From Acidobacteriota bacterium (GTDB lineage Bacteria > Acidobacteriota > Terriglobia > Terriglobales > Acidobacteriaceae): a DNA stretch of 64,000 bases. Below are positions 28,463 to 37,843 of the stretch, one piece after another. Location of the stretch: NCBI GenBank assembly GCA_013289765.1, contig JABCZI010000007.1, positions 1 to 64,000 of the forward strand, written 5' to 3'. Made by a program: the position numbers and the translations under genes. The number at the start of each line of letters is the position of its first letter. Within the stretch, counting starts at the first letter, position 1. Below the pieces are notes generated by a model. The model did no database searches. It had not been told where the DNA came from and saw only the letters and a list, made by a program, of their open reading frames with translations.

Positions 28463-30508
28463 ATGATGAAGCAAGTGACGGCATTAGTGCTGTTTCTATT
28501 CCTGACGGGCATATTGTCGGCGCAGACTCAGCAGAATAAAACAACGTCTGCCACGACGACGCCACGAAAAAAAGCGGCGAGCGGAAACAGCCAATCGGTT
28601 GCCGCTCAGCTTGAGCTTTTGAGAAAGGCGATGCAGGCGCAGGAGCAGCAGATTCTGCATCTAAACGACCAAGTTCAGATCCGCGACCAGCAAATTCAGC
28701 AACTGCAACAGGCCGTGCTACAGACACAACAGCAGAGCCAGGCTGCGGTTTCTCAAGCGCAGTCCAAGGCAGATGCGGCGGTGGCTCAGTCTACCGATCA
28801 AGCGCAGACAGTCAGTGCTCTTAAAACTGATGTTGCGGATCTGAAGACGAACTCAACGAATTCCGCCTTGAGCCTTCAGGAAACCCAAAAATCTATTCAG
28901 GATGTAGCCAATCCAACAGCGCTTCACTACAAAGGCGTAACGATCACGCCAGGTGGATACGCAGCGGCAGAAACTGTGACGCGGACACGGGCTAACAGCG
29001 CGGACATCAATACCCCGTTCAATAGTATTCCCTATCCCGGCAATTCGCTTTCCACGGTCCCCGAGAGCAACTTCACCTCTCGCCAAAGCCGTCTCAGCCT
29101 TTTGGCCGAAAGCAAAGTCGGCAGCGCCAAGCTGACCGGTTATTGGGAAGCGGATTTCCTCGGCACGGGGGTCACCTCGAACAACCGGCAGAGCAATAGT
29201 TACGTTATGCGCCAGCGTGTCATTTACGGGCAAGCCGCCTTCGACAACGGTTGGAGCTTCACTGGTGGACAGCAATGGTCCCTTCTGACGGAAGACCGGA
29301 AGGGAATTCAAAACCGCACGGAAGCGCCGCCTTTAACGATCGATCCACAATACAATGTCGGTTTCTCATGGGCTCGGCAATACGGTTTTCGAGTCGTCAA
29401 GGACTTTGGAGGTAAGTTTGCCCTCGGCGTTTCTGTGGAAGGGCCGCAGGCAACAATCGGCGGACGTGGCTTCTCGAGTTTGACGACGAATAACATCGCC
29501 ACAAGTTCGGTCACAACAACTGGGAACAGCTTTGTGGATGCGCCCGGTTCCGGCGGCGGCCTATTCAATTTCGTCGACACTACTGGATACTCGATCAACA
29601 AGGCGCCTGATTTCATCGTCAAAGCGGCACTGGATCCAGGTTGGGGTCACTACGAAGTGTATGGAGTTCTTAGCGAATTTGGCAGCCGCGTTTATCCCTG
29701 CGGAGTTGTAGGCACGAATAAGAACGACACGGTGGCTCCAGCTTCGCCGACGAGCATTCTCTGCCCAGTGGACGGCTCCACTTCGTCTAGCGCCCTCGGC
29801 GCGTTTAACCAAACTCGAACGGGCGGCGGAGTCGGCGCTAATTTCCGCCTGCCGATCATCAGCAAAAAGTTAGAGTTCGAGCTGCAAGGACTTGCCGGCG
29901 ATGGAGTGGGCCGTTACGGTTCAGCCCAACTGGCTGATGCAACGTTCCGCCCAGATGGTACCGAAGCTTTGATTCGCACCGCTCACGGGCTTACGGGCCT
30001 CGAGTTCCATTCGGCGAAGTTGGATGCCTACGTCTACGGCGGCGCCGAATACGCCGCGCGCGCTGCTTACAACGGCTATAACAATATCACCGTCACCCGA
30101 ACACCAGCGTTCCCCGCAACTGCCACCACCCCCGCGATTCCCGCCACAGTGACGACGTTATTTTCTCCGAACCATACGGGTGGTTACGGGTCGCCATTTG
30201 CTAATAACAGCGGCTGCACCACGGAAAGACCGCCCAGCAATTCGATTGGTGTCTCACCGGTTCTCACGCCCTCTAGCGGTGGCACCTGCGCAGGTGACAC
30301 TCGCGCGATTATGGAGGGCTCTCTTGGATTCTGGTACAAGTTTTATCAGGGACCGAAGGGCGGCTTCCGCTGGGGAATTCAGTACTCTTACTTTTCGAAA
30401 AATGGATGGTCCGGCAACAACAACAATAGCGTACCTGGGCTACCTGGTTTTGCGCCCAAAGCAATTGACAACATGGTTTGGACCTCGGTTCGCTACTACC
30501 TCCCATAG
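28463..30508 (+). CDS. Porin-like outer-membrane protein with coiled-coil N-terminus
   Basis: The 681-residue protein has a signal peptide (MMKQ, hydrophobic run, ILSAQ). Then comes a Gln-rich coiled coil (about 35-125: LELLRKAMQAQEQQILHLNDQVQIRDQQIQQLQQ and on), which I would expect to trimerise or bind peptidoglycan. The rest (about 150-681) is a beta barrel with alternating strands (GYWEADFLGTG, ESKVGSAKLTGYWEA, GFRWGIQYSYFSKNGW) and a final WTSVRYYLP. This layout resembles the trimeric Gln/Ala coiled-coil porins of several phyla. The start is ATG 28463 (or 28466), because GAGGAG lies just upstream; the open frame extends into the previous gene and is ignored. It sits 92 bases after the lipoprotein gene, and a strong hairpin follows at 30519-30550. 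Confidence 0.8.
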   Translation: MMKQVTALVLFLFLTGILSAQTQQNKTTSATTTPRKKAASGNSQSVAAQLELLRKAMQAQEQQILHLNDQVQIRDQQIQQLQQAVLQTQQQSQAAVSQAQSKADAAVAQSTDQAQTVSALKTDVADLKTNSTNSALSLQETQKSIQDVANPTALHYKGVTITPGGYAAAETVTRTRANSADINTPFNSIPYPGNSLSTVPESNFTSRQSRLSLLAESKVGSAKLTGYWEADFLGTGVTSNNRQSNSYVMRQRVIYGQAAFDNGWSFTGGQQWSLLTEDRKGIQNRTEAPPLTIDPQYNVGFSWARQYGFRVVKDFGGKFALGVSVEGPQATIGGRGFSSLTTNNIATSSVTTTGNSFVDAPGSGGGLFNFVDTTGYSINKAPDFIVKAALDPGWGHYEVYGVLSEFGSRVYPCGVVGTNKNDTVAPASPTSILCPVDGSTSSSALGAFNQTRTGGGVGANFRLPIISKKLEFELQGLAGDGVGRYGSAQLADATFRPDGTEALIRTAHGLTGLEFHSAKLDAYVYGGAEYAARAAYNGYNNITVTRTPAFPATATTPAIPATVTTLFSPNHTGGYGSPFANNSGCTTERPPSNSIGVSPVLTPSSGGTCAGDTRAIMEGSLGFWYKFYQGPKGGFRWGIQYSYFSKNGWSGNNNNSVPGLPGFAPKAIDNMVWTSVRYYLP

Positions 30509-30518
30509 AACGCTTATC

Positions 30519-30550
30519 CCCGGCTTCAGCGCTTCCGTGCTGAAGCCGGG
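30519..30550. terminator. Perfect 12-bp hairpin between convergent genes
   Basis: CCCGGCTTCAGC (30519-30530) pairs perfectly with GCTGAAGCCGGG (30539-30550) around an 8-base loop. It lies between the rightward porin gene (ends 30508) and the leftward giant gene (ends 30579), so it could terminate both. There is no T tract, which leaves a Rho-independent role unsure. It could equally be a REP-like element. Confidence 0.6.
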
Positions 30551-30578
30551 TCGACAGCACGAGTGGTGCAAAGCAGAG

Positions 30579-33500
30579 CTATTTAATGCTCGTCCCAGGC
30601 AGTTCCCACGCATACAGTACGTATGCTAAAGGTCCTAATTCCGTGGCTACAAATGTGTCAGTCAGAGAATCGTAAGCAACCGACAGACGGCCGTGACATA
30701 CCGGATTGGTTGTTTCTGTCGTTGGGATAGGACCGCCGGCGACCGACGTGAGCGTCCACACGTTGCTCCCGGCATCGTACAGGTACAAACCGCCAGGAAT
30801 GCCATCCGTCACGACGCCAAGCGGACCTTCATAAAGGACCGAAACATGGCGCGTTGAGTCGTACGTCATCGCCGGACGGCGGAAGGCGGAGGGAATGCTT
30901 CCCGAAGGATTTGAATTGATCCAGGTTCGAGTAGCTGGACTGTAAAGCCACGTCGTGTTCGGGTCGATCTTGGATCCATCGTTCCCTCCAAACAACACCA
31001 CCTTCTTATGGTAGGAATCGTAAACCAGGGTGTGGAACTGACGCAGTCCGGCCCCGTCGGCCGGAATCGTCGACACTTGAATCCAATCGGGATAACTGTG
31101 TCCGGCGGGGCAGCCGACATTGTTGCCGCTTGTTTGCGGATCAGCATGGAAGCAAAGTAACCACGTGTCATCGGTGGGGCTGCCGGTGGTTTGTCCGCCG
31201 TACACGATCATCACATCGTCATCCGAGTCGTACACCATGGCGCCGTCGGCTTTCTCTGCTATGCGGGTTGAGGTCTGCAGCCGATGCCATACTTTGACGT
31301 CCGCTTGGGGGCAATATGTATTCTGCTGCATGCAGAGGTACCAGGTGTCGCTTAACTTGTTAAGCTCCACAATGCCTGCAACCTGAAACAATTGAGAGCG
31401 TCGCGTGTCATAGGCGGAGAATAGAAAAGGATGACGGTCAGGAATGTGATCGACGACTGGCGTCAATGCGCCTCCGATCCGGCTCTGCGGGTAGGGAGCG
31501 CCACCGGTCACTCTGCTGCTAATGACGTGGCTCGCCGCTGTGGTTCTGCGGATTCCCCGCGTGACGCCAGTAAAAATATCCCCGGAAAGATCCGCCGAGG
31601 TGTAACCGATCTCTTCATCGTCTATGACCACAACACCACCGTGAACTGGATCAGGATGAAACGTTGCCCCTTGGCCCGGTTGCAGCGTGATGGTCGTATC
31701 GGTCGGCCGCAGAGCTTGATTCAGGAATCCTTTCGAGTTGTCAGTGACCGTTGATTGAATGGTTCCGCTGGTAGTCTCCTCCACCCACGGATTAGTGTCA
31801 GCCACGTTTTTTAAGACTCCATAAGACCACCACGAATTCGCAAACGTCCAGATGCCGTCTGAGGTGTAAATGAAAAACCTGCCGGCGTCGGGAATGTAGT
31901 TCAGCTTGTTCCACGCCGAAGATCCAAATGGCGGCTTCAGCTCGCCGCTCACCACTCCCGTAACGGGGAACGTATTGCACCACCCTTGGCCGCAGCTTGA
32001 CGAGTGCGAAGTGAAAATCGCCTCCGACGCCACAGTGCTTTTGCCCGCGGTGTCATACGCCACGACGCTGATGCTATGAGTACCATCGGTACTGCTGGAG
32101 GAACTCCAGGTCACCGAGAACGGCGGCGCCGTCAGTTTTCCGGAGATTGAAATACCATCCACGGAAAACTGAACATACGAAATTCCAGAACTCGCAGTAA
32201 CGCTAGCTGAAATATTCACGCTTCCAACGATCGTCGTATTAGCTACCGGAGAGGTAATCGATACAGAGGGATTGGTGCTGATCACATTGCTCACTGTGAC
32301 TGCCACAGCGGTCGAGTTAACTGCGTTTCCGGATACGTCAGTGGCCTGCGCAATCAAAGTGTGCGCGCCGTTCGTTGCGGAGTTTGTGTTCCAGGCAAGC
32401 GTGTACGGCGTTCTTGTTAACAGAGAACCGAGCGGCGCGCCATCAAGGAGCAACTGCACGCCGGACACAGTCGTGTTACTGGAAGCATTTACCGAGACGG
32501 TAACGGTCCCGGTTAATGCGGCGCCCGATTGCGGTGTCGTGATTGAAGCGCTTAGCGATCCGGCGGAACTCGACGCAAACTTCACCTTCATTGCGAAGTG
32601 CCAGCTCTGCTTCGGATCGAGCCCGCTGATTGTGCAAGATTGATGCGTGCCCGCGGCCGCAGGTGCCGGAGGGCATGTGCTTTGATTCCCGAGTGTGACT
32701 TCATTAGCTGCGAACCAGTTGACACTAGTTGCGGGATTGCCGACAAAGGCGTTCGTCTTAGGATTGAAACCAATCCAGTCGACAACAGGTTGGCTCGCCT
32801 GTTTCATTCGATACAGCTGCGCTCCAGACGGCGCGGTCCAGGACAAAGAGTAGCTGCCGGCTCCCGTGTTGGTCACGTTCAACGGAACGTCGCTCAACGA
32901 TCCCCACGGGTGCAGCATCGACTGAAGCAGCGCCGAAGTGATGTACATGTCGTGGTCATCGATATTCGTGGCGTTGAATGAAGTGCCGGCCGCCATGTGC
33001 AAGTAGGTCTCTTCAAATTGCTGCTGCTGTGCCGCCGTCAAGCCGCCCTTGTACTGACTGAGCAAGAAATAATTGAATTCAAACTGCTCTAAATTATCGG
33101 TGCCGGCAGTAGGCGTAGCCATGGCATTCGGATAATCCATGGCGAGGTCATACTTCAAACTCGAGTTGCCGTAATTTGTCCCACTCACGAAGTCTTCGTT
33201 AGAGGTCCAATTGGCCATTCCATAGGCCAAGTCGAGGGTAAGCTGATACGGATTCGTGACGCCGGTTTTATTGTTCGGCCAGTTCGTCCCCCGTGCCTGT
33301 GCGATCTCCCACATCCCTTCCTCTTGGATCGCCATCATCCAGGGTTTGGCGCAGCGAATATTCAATCCTTTCCCGACAGCGCAATTGTTATCGCTGCCAA
33401 CGTCGTTGCCGCTATCGGCAATGCCTCTGGTTCGACTGACTCCGCGAGACGGCGCCACTACGGAAGTGCAGCCCGCGGGATAGCCCGAGACGCAGAGCTC

Positions 33501-35630
33501 AGGAAAAATCGAGACACTTAAAGTTGAGTCCGCCACCAAGTCCAACGGTATGATATCCACTGTGTCGCCGATCGCATTCAGGAACCGCCGATATCGGGCG
33601 AGGCCCATCAATTGGGCCCCCACCGCGCGTGTGTTCCATAAGTGCCCAGTTCCAACAATGGTCGAGGTGTTAAGGAAACGATCGCCTATGCCATCAAGCA
33701 TTTGATCTTTGACGGTCTCGTCGCCGGTCATGAAATAGTAGTCGCCCATTCCGTACCAGTGCGCATGCTCCTCGTCGATCCAGGTACGGTTTACATAGGC
33801 AGTGTTTGCCGATTTAACGTTCGACGGGAAACCGTAGCCATCCAGATCGCCTGCGGGAGCATGCGTACGCCAGCGGAAAGCAGCAGTGCCGGAAGCATTC
33901 ATGTCGGAGCGTGGGAAGGCCTGTTCCGCCTGGTATCTATAGAAGTGCGATGCGGTTAAATATCTTCCGGTCAAACCTCGGGTGAGCCACTGCTCAATGT
34001 ATCCCCATCGAACCTCGGATTGGTTCGAGCCGCCCGGCGATCTCCAGGCATAAAGCCGGAATGCTTTTGGCGTCAGATCAGAAATCGCAGGCGTGTTTCC
34101 ATTCCACCGGAAACCGTAACGCGTGCTTGCGCCAGACCAGTAGCTGTCTTCTTCGGCGGGATCGAGCAAGGAATAGAAAAATACGTTGGCATTGTTGTAA
34201 TAAGCAATTGGGGCGCGAGCCATTAAGTAATGCTGGAATTTCAAGAACTCTGAACCTGGTGAACTCAACGGTAGAGAATGAAAATTAAGGTAGACATCGT
34301 GAACGCTGTACTGTGGCCAGGCTTGATAATAAGGAATCGCTGCCTTTGGATTAACCGGAGAAAGAGACTGGTCGGGCCAAATGCCGACACGGATCTCGCT
34401 GCCTCCGTTTTGAAACTGTAGAGACTTGGGCCAGTAGGAGCTCATCTGGTAAATCCCAACTTCGATTCCTGCACCCGTGCCATCGGTCAGATCCGCCCAG
34501 CCCGCGGGGTAGTGGCTGTGGTCAGCATTCGCCAGTGTGTTCTGGCCCTGCACAATTTGATATCCGTCTTGTGAATATGTGAATGGTGCGGCGGTTCCGG
34601 TCCGAGTGATAAACGGAGCGACACATCGCGGAACGATCGATCCATAGGGACAAGTCGCGCCATTCCAGTGCGGGTGCTCCATGTCATTCGAATATGCCTG
34701 ATATAGGTATGCATTCTCGGAACCGGTGAATTTGCCGGAAGTTGTTCCCGAATCTTTGCCAAAAGCAAAAGCTCTGCCGGAGCTCAACGCTGAGCTAAGA
34801 CGCAGCTCATAACTGGTAAATCCCTTCGCTGCGGAATTGAATGTGTTGGAGGAACCTTCGTCGGCGTTGCGCAAAATCGTTGTCAGCTTCACAAACGTCT
34901 TGTTCTTGTAGAAGTGCATGCGCACCGTAAAACGCATATAACCGTTACCCGCCGCATCGCGGTGAATGCCGTCGGCGCGAATGACCGCGCGGACTGGTCC
35001 GTTCTCTTCGATAACCGCAGTCGAGGTGCCGTCATTACTTGATAAATATTGGGTCGTGCAGGGCCCTTGATTGCACGAAGTCTGCGGGTTGACGGGCCCG
35101 AGAACCGCAAGCCCCTGGCTGCTTCCGCTCGAGACCAAAGTCTTACCACCAGACACCACTTGGTCGAAAATGTTGAAATTCGCCTTGTGGATCGTGAATT
35201 GCGCCACACCCGTATTCACGGTAATGGTGGAACCGTTGTCCGTAGCTAGCGAAGATCCGCCAAAATTTCCAGTCCCTTGAGTGAGACTGATGCCAGTATT
35301 CTTGCCGCCAGCGTGAAGATCAGCCTGTGTATCAACCAGCACCCACTGAATGTTTCCCGAAGGCCAGCGTCCGAGCACGCGAAACTGCCCCACGGACGCG
35401 CCCTGCAAGCCCAATTGAGAAATGTTGTTGATTCCGGCGCTGTCCGCTAAAGGCATACCGACCGTAACCGGATCTTGCGCCCGATCAATGCCGCTGGTTG
35501 AAGCGCCCGGATAAAGCGCTTCCTGGACTGTAAGCTGGGCCGGAAGCTGTGCGACCAACCACGTCGAGGCGAATACGATTATTAAAAGTGCGACTAACCG
35601 GCAAACCAGAGAAATGCGTGCGAACTTCAT
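30579..35630 (-). CDS. Giant exported YetA/rhamnogalacturonan-lyase-like protein with Ig and Kelch-like parts
   Basis: The 1683-residue protein has a signal peptide (MKFARISLVCRLVALL ... LVAQ). Residues ~30-1000 resemble the PcRGLX/YetA-like family (N-terminal beta barrel with DPVTVGMPLADSAGI and GRWPSGNIQWVLVD, then a large central domain with many aromatic residues). Residues ~1045-1240 hold two Ig-like repeats (GVQLLLDGAPLGS ... TNGAHTLIAQATD; SISVVAYDTAGKS). The C-terminus (~1260-1683) has Kelch-like repeats (VYDSDDDVMIVYGGQTTG, VYDSYHKKVVLFGGNDG). This would make an extracellular or periplasmic polysaccharide-binding or cleaving enzyme. Start is ATG 35630, with GGAGGG five bases before; ATG 35642 is an alternative. 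It lies next to the EPS locus, transcribed the same way but ~250 bases from it. The enzyme family call is moderate. Confidence 0.6.
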   Translation of the reverse strand: MKFARISLVCRLVALLIIVFASTWLVAQLPAQLTVQEALYPGASTSGIDRAQDPVTVGMPLADSAGINNISQLGLQGASVGQFRVLGRWPSGNIQWVLVDTQADLHAGGKNTGISLTQGTGNFGGSSLATDNGSTITVNTGVAQFTIHKANFNIFDQVVSGGKTLVSSGSSQGLAVLGPVNPQTSCNQGPCTTQYLSSNDGTSTAVIEENGPVRAVIRADGIHRDAAGNGYMRFTVRMHFYKNKTFVKLTTILRNADEGSSNTFNSAAKGFTSYELRLSSALSSGRAFAFGKDSGTTSGKFTGSENAYLYQAYSNDMEHPHWNGATCPYGSIVPRCVAPFITRTGTAAPFTYSQDGYQIVQGQNTLANADHSHYPAGWADLTDGTGAGIEVGIYQMSSYWPKSLQFQNGGSEIRVGIWPDQSLSPVNPKAAIPYYQAWPQYSVHDVYLNFHSLPLSSPGSEFLKFQHYLMARAPIAYYNNANVFFYSLLDPAEEDSYWSGASTRYGFRWNGNTPAISDLTPKAFRLYAWRSPGGSNQSEVRWGYIEQWLTRGLTGRYLTASHFYRYQAEQAFPRSDMNASGTAAFRWRTHAPAGDLDGYGFPSNVKSANTAYVNRTWIDEEHAHWYGMGDYYFMTGDETVKDQMLDGIGDRFLNTSTIVGTGHLWNTRAVGAQLMGLARYRRFLNAIGDTVDIIPLDLVADSTLSVSIFPELCVSGYPAGCTSVVAPSRGVSRTRGIADSGNDVGSDNNCAVGKGLNIRCAKPWMMAIQEEGMWEIAQARGTNWPNNKTGVTNPYQLTLDLAYGMANWTSNEDFVSGTNYGNSSLKYDLAMDYPNAMATPTAGTDNLEQFEFNYFLLSQYKGGLTAAQQQQFEETYLHMAAGTSFNATNIDDHDMYITSALLQSMLHPWGSLSDVPLNVTNTGAGSYSLSWTAPSGAQLYRMKQASQPVVDWIGFNPKTNAFVGNPATSVNWFAANEVTLGNQSTCPPAPAAAGTHQSCTISGLDPKQSWHFAMKVKFASSSAGSLSASITTPQSGAALTGTVTVSVNASSNTTVSGVQLLLDGAPLGSLLTRTPYTLAWNTNSATNGAHTLIAQATDVSGNAVNSTAVAVTVSNVISTNPSVSITSPVANTTIVGSVNISASVTASSGISYVQFSVDGISISGKLTAPPFSVTWSSSSSTDGTHSISVVAYDTAGKSTVASEAIFTSHSSSCGQGWCNTFPVTGVVSGELKPPFGSSAWNKLNYIPDAGRFFIYTSDGIWTFANSWWSYGVLKNVADTNPWVEETTSGTIQSTVTDNSKGFLNQALRPTDTTITLQPGQGATFHPDPVHGGVVVIDDEEIGYTSADLSGDIFTGVTRGIRRTTAASHVISSRVTGGAPYPQSRIGGALTPVVDHIPDRHPFLFSAYDTRRSQLFQVAGIVELNKLSDTWYLCMQQNTYCPQADVKVWHRLQTSTRIAEKADGAMVYDSDDDVMIVYGGQTTGSPTDDTWLLCFHADPQTSGNNVGCPAGHSYPDWIQVSTIPADGAGLRQFHTLVYDSYHKKVVLFGGNDGSKIDPNTTWLYSPATRTWINSNPSGSIPSAFRRPAMTYDSTRHVSVLYEGPLGVVTDGIPGGLYLYDAGSNVWTLTSVAGGPIPTTETTNPVCHGRLSVAYDSLTDTFVATELGPLAYVLYAWELPGTSIK

Positions 35631-35883
35631 TCTGCCCTCCATCGTGCGGAGACAGATTGCTTACCGCCGGCAGCTAACGGTTGGGGGAAGCAATCTTAGG
35701 AATCGTTGTTGGGGGTCTATTGCATGCGCATAAAGAACCTAAGGGTAAGCACCGAATAGCGCAACATCCCACAAGTACGATACCGGCAAGGCGAATCCCA
35801 TGTGCCGGATCACGAAACTGCCAGCTCATGGCATGTACTACCTTTGCGAGCCGAGGGGATTTCAGAATCCCGATTCGCTTTTC
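35631..35883. other. Intergenic region between the giant gene and asnB
   Basis: About 250 bases downstream of the EPS locus carry no supported gene. No terminator-like hairpin with a T tract was recognised, so whether the 22-kb operon ends here is undecided. Confidence 0.35.
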
Positions 35884-37806
35884 TTAAGGGAGAGACGTCT
35901 CCACTTGCTGTAGCGGCACGCCGGCAGCCTGCGTCCATTCCGGTGCGGAAAGCAAGAAACTGAGAGTGATCGAGAGGATGTCAGCGTAATGGGACTGGCC
36001 GCGCGAAAAACCGTCCCACATTTGCTGCACTCCGCGAGCATTGAGGAATTGGCTCGCGCCCGACTTACTCGTCAATATTTCCTCAGTCCAGTTGCGCAAT
36101 CCTCCCCGCATCCAAGGCACGAGGGGTACGCGGAATCCCTTTTTCTTTCGGGCCAAATGATTGGGAGGAAGAAAAGTTCCAAGCACTTTGCGCAATAGAT
36201 ATTTGCGCTGATCTCCGCGAAGTTTCATGTGAAGTGGAAGCGAGTAGGCAAACTCAACCACGCGGTGATCAAGAAGCGGCACGCGAACTTCGAGAGAGTT
36301 AGCCATGCTGGCGCGATCGACCTTGGTCAGGATGTCGTCCACCAAATTTGTTTTCAAGTCTAAATAGAAGATTTTCGCCAGCGGGTCGCTGGCCGGAGCT
36401 CGGTCGTAAATCTCGCGAAATAGATCCAACGGATCGTATCCCGCAAGTTCGTGTTTAAGATCGGAGGAGAACAGGCGCGAGCGCATCGCCCCATCCGTAA
36501 TCGTCATCCCGTGCAGATAGGCCTCGCGGGATCCAATCGACAACTGATGCATCACCCGCTGCAGGCGCGCGGGCAGGGAATTATGCTGCCGGTCGCCACT
36601 TGCCTTTTGGAACGGTGATAACAGGGGGCCCCGCGCCAACTCCGGAATGCGACGCCGAATATTTTCCAGCTTCTGCATGCGCACGTAGCGGCTATACCCG
36701 CCGAAATTCTCGTCCCCACCGTCTCCCGACAGAACTACTTTTACTTTCTGACGTGCCAACTGCGACACATAATAGGTAGGAATCGCCGAATGGTCCGGAA
36801 AGGGCTGGTCGTAATAATGCACTAACTGCTCAAGAATCTTGGCTGGCTCTGGAGTAACCACTTGCTGCCTGTGATCCGTCTTGAACAAGCGAGCAACGGA
36901 CAGCGCCTCCGGTAATTCGTTGTATTCCTGCTCATCGAAGCCGATCGAACAGGTGAAGACAGGATCCTTTAGCCTTTCGCTCATCAGAGCGACGACCGTC
37001 GCAGAATCGACACCCCCGCTTAGAAAAGCTCCGAGCGGAACATCGCTCAGTAAGTGGCATTGCACGCTGTCGCGCAAAAGATCGAGTAGCTGCTCCTCGT
37101 ATTCCTTCTCGGTGCGCAAGTCGAGAGTGTGCCCGGTGAGATCCCAGTACTTTTGTTTGCGCACTCCGTTCTTGCCGACGACAAGGCAATGGCCCGGTTC
37201 AAGCGAGTATGCGTTCTGGTAAATTGTCTTTGGTCCAGGAATGTAGAAATAGGTGAACAGATCGGCAATAGCTGTCGGATCTACATCAAGCGCTATCTGA
37301 CCCGACTCGCGGACGCATTTCAGTTCCGACCCGAAAGCGATGCCATCTTTTCCCAAGCCGTAAAAGAGCGGCTTGATGCCGATTCGATCCCGTGCCAGCA
37401 CCAATTGCTGTTTGCGTTGATCCCATATGGCAAGGGCAAACATTCCACGCAATTTTTCAAAGCAATCCTCACCATAATCTTCATACAGGTGAACAATCGC
37501 CTCTGTATCAGATTTTGTACGAAGTATGTGTCCGCGCTGTTCGAGTTCGTGGCGAAGTTGGGGAAAGTTGTAAATCTCGCCGTTAAACACGATCCAGATC
37601 GTGCCATCTTCATTACACATCGGCTGATGGCCGCCCTCGAGATCGATAATGCTGAGCCGCCGGTGTCCGAGCCCCGGGCCTGGCCCCCAATAAAAACCTT
37701 CGCCGTCAGGCCCACGATGCGCGATGAGGCGCGTGATGTGGGTCAGGCGCTCGCGATTCGCCGCACTTCCCGTTTTGTAGTTCCAAATTCCTGAAATTCC
37801 GCACAT
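35884..37806 (-). CDS. asnB: Glutamine-hydrolysing asparagine synthase-type amidotransferase
   Basis: The 640-residue enzyme is complete. It starts MCGISGIWNY, so the catalytic Cys2 of the class II glutaminase domain is present, followed by HRGPDGEG and LGHRRLSIIDLEGG. The synthetase half has the ATP-pyrophosphate loop SGGVDSATVVAL near residue 264, and GDGGDENFGGYSRY. The C-terminus ends with the usual helical part (FRVPLVPWMRGGL onward). It transfers glutamine-derived ammonia to a carboxylate. Within EPS loci such enzymes are thought to amidate an uronic acid or amino-acid substituent rather than to make free asparagine. The gene is the last of the leftward EPS operon, 37 bases downstream of the CapK-like gene. 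It is the only one of three asparagine-synthase relatives here that has all motifs. Confidence 0.92.
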   Translation of the reverse strand: MCGISGIWNYKTGSAANRERLTHITRLIAHRGPDGEGFYWGPGPGLGHRRLSIIDLEGGHQPMCNEDGTIWIVFNGEIYNFPQLRHELEQRGHILRTKSDTEAIVHLYEDYGEDCFEKLRGMFALAIWDQRKQQLVLARDRIGIKPLFYGLGKDGIAFGSELKCVRESGQIALDVDPTAIADLFTYFYIPGPKTIYQNAYSLEPGHCLVVGKNGVRKQKYWDLTGHTLDLRTEKEYEEQLLDLLRDSVQCHLLSDVPLGAFLSGGVDSATVVALMSERLKDPVFTCSIGFDEQEYNELPEALSVARLFKTDHRQQVVTPEPAKILEQLVHYYDQPFPDHSAIPTYYVSQLARQKVKVVLSGDGGDENFGGYSRYVRMQKLENIRRRIPELARGPLLSPFQKASGDRQHNSLPARLQRVMHQLSIGSREAYLHGMTITDGAMRSRLFSSDLKHELAGYDPLDLFREIYDRAPASDPLAKIFYLDLKTNLVDDILTKVDRASMANSLEVRVPLLDHRVVEFAYSLPLHMKLRGDQRKYLLRKVLGTFLPPNHLARKKKGFRVPLVPWMRGGLRNWTEEILTSKSGASQFLNARGVQQMWDGFSRGQSHYADILSITLSFLLSAPEWTQAAGVPLQQVETSLP

Positions 37807-37843
37807 TCGAAAAATATCCTGGGCTCAGCAGAGTAGCGCCGGT

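Noticed and set aside
37129-37794. A 221-codon plus-strand frame
   Set aside because: Antisense to asnB, which has all catalytic motifs. The opposite frame has no domain.
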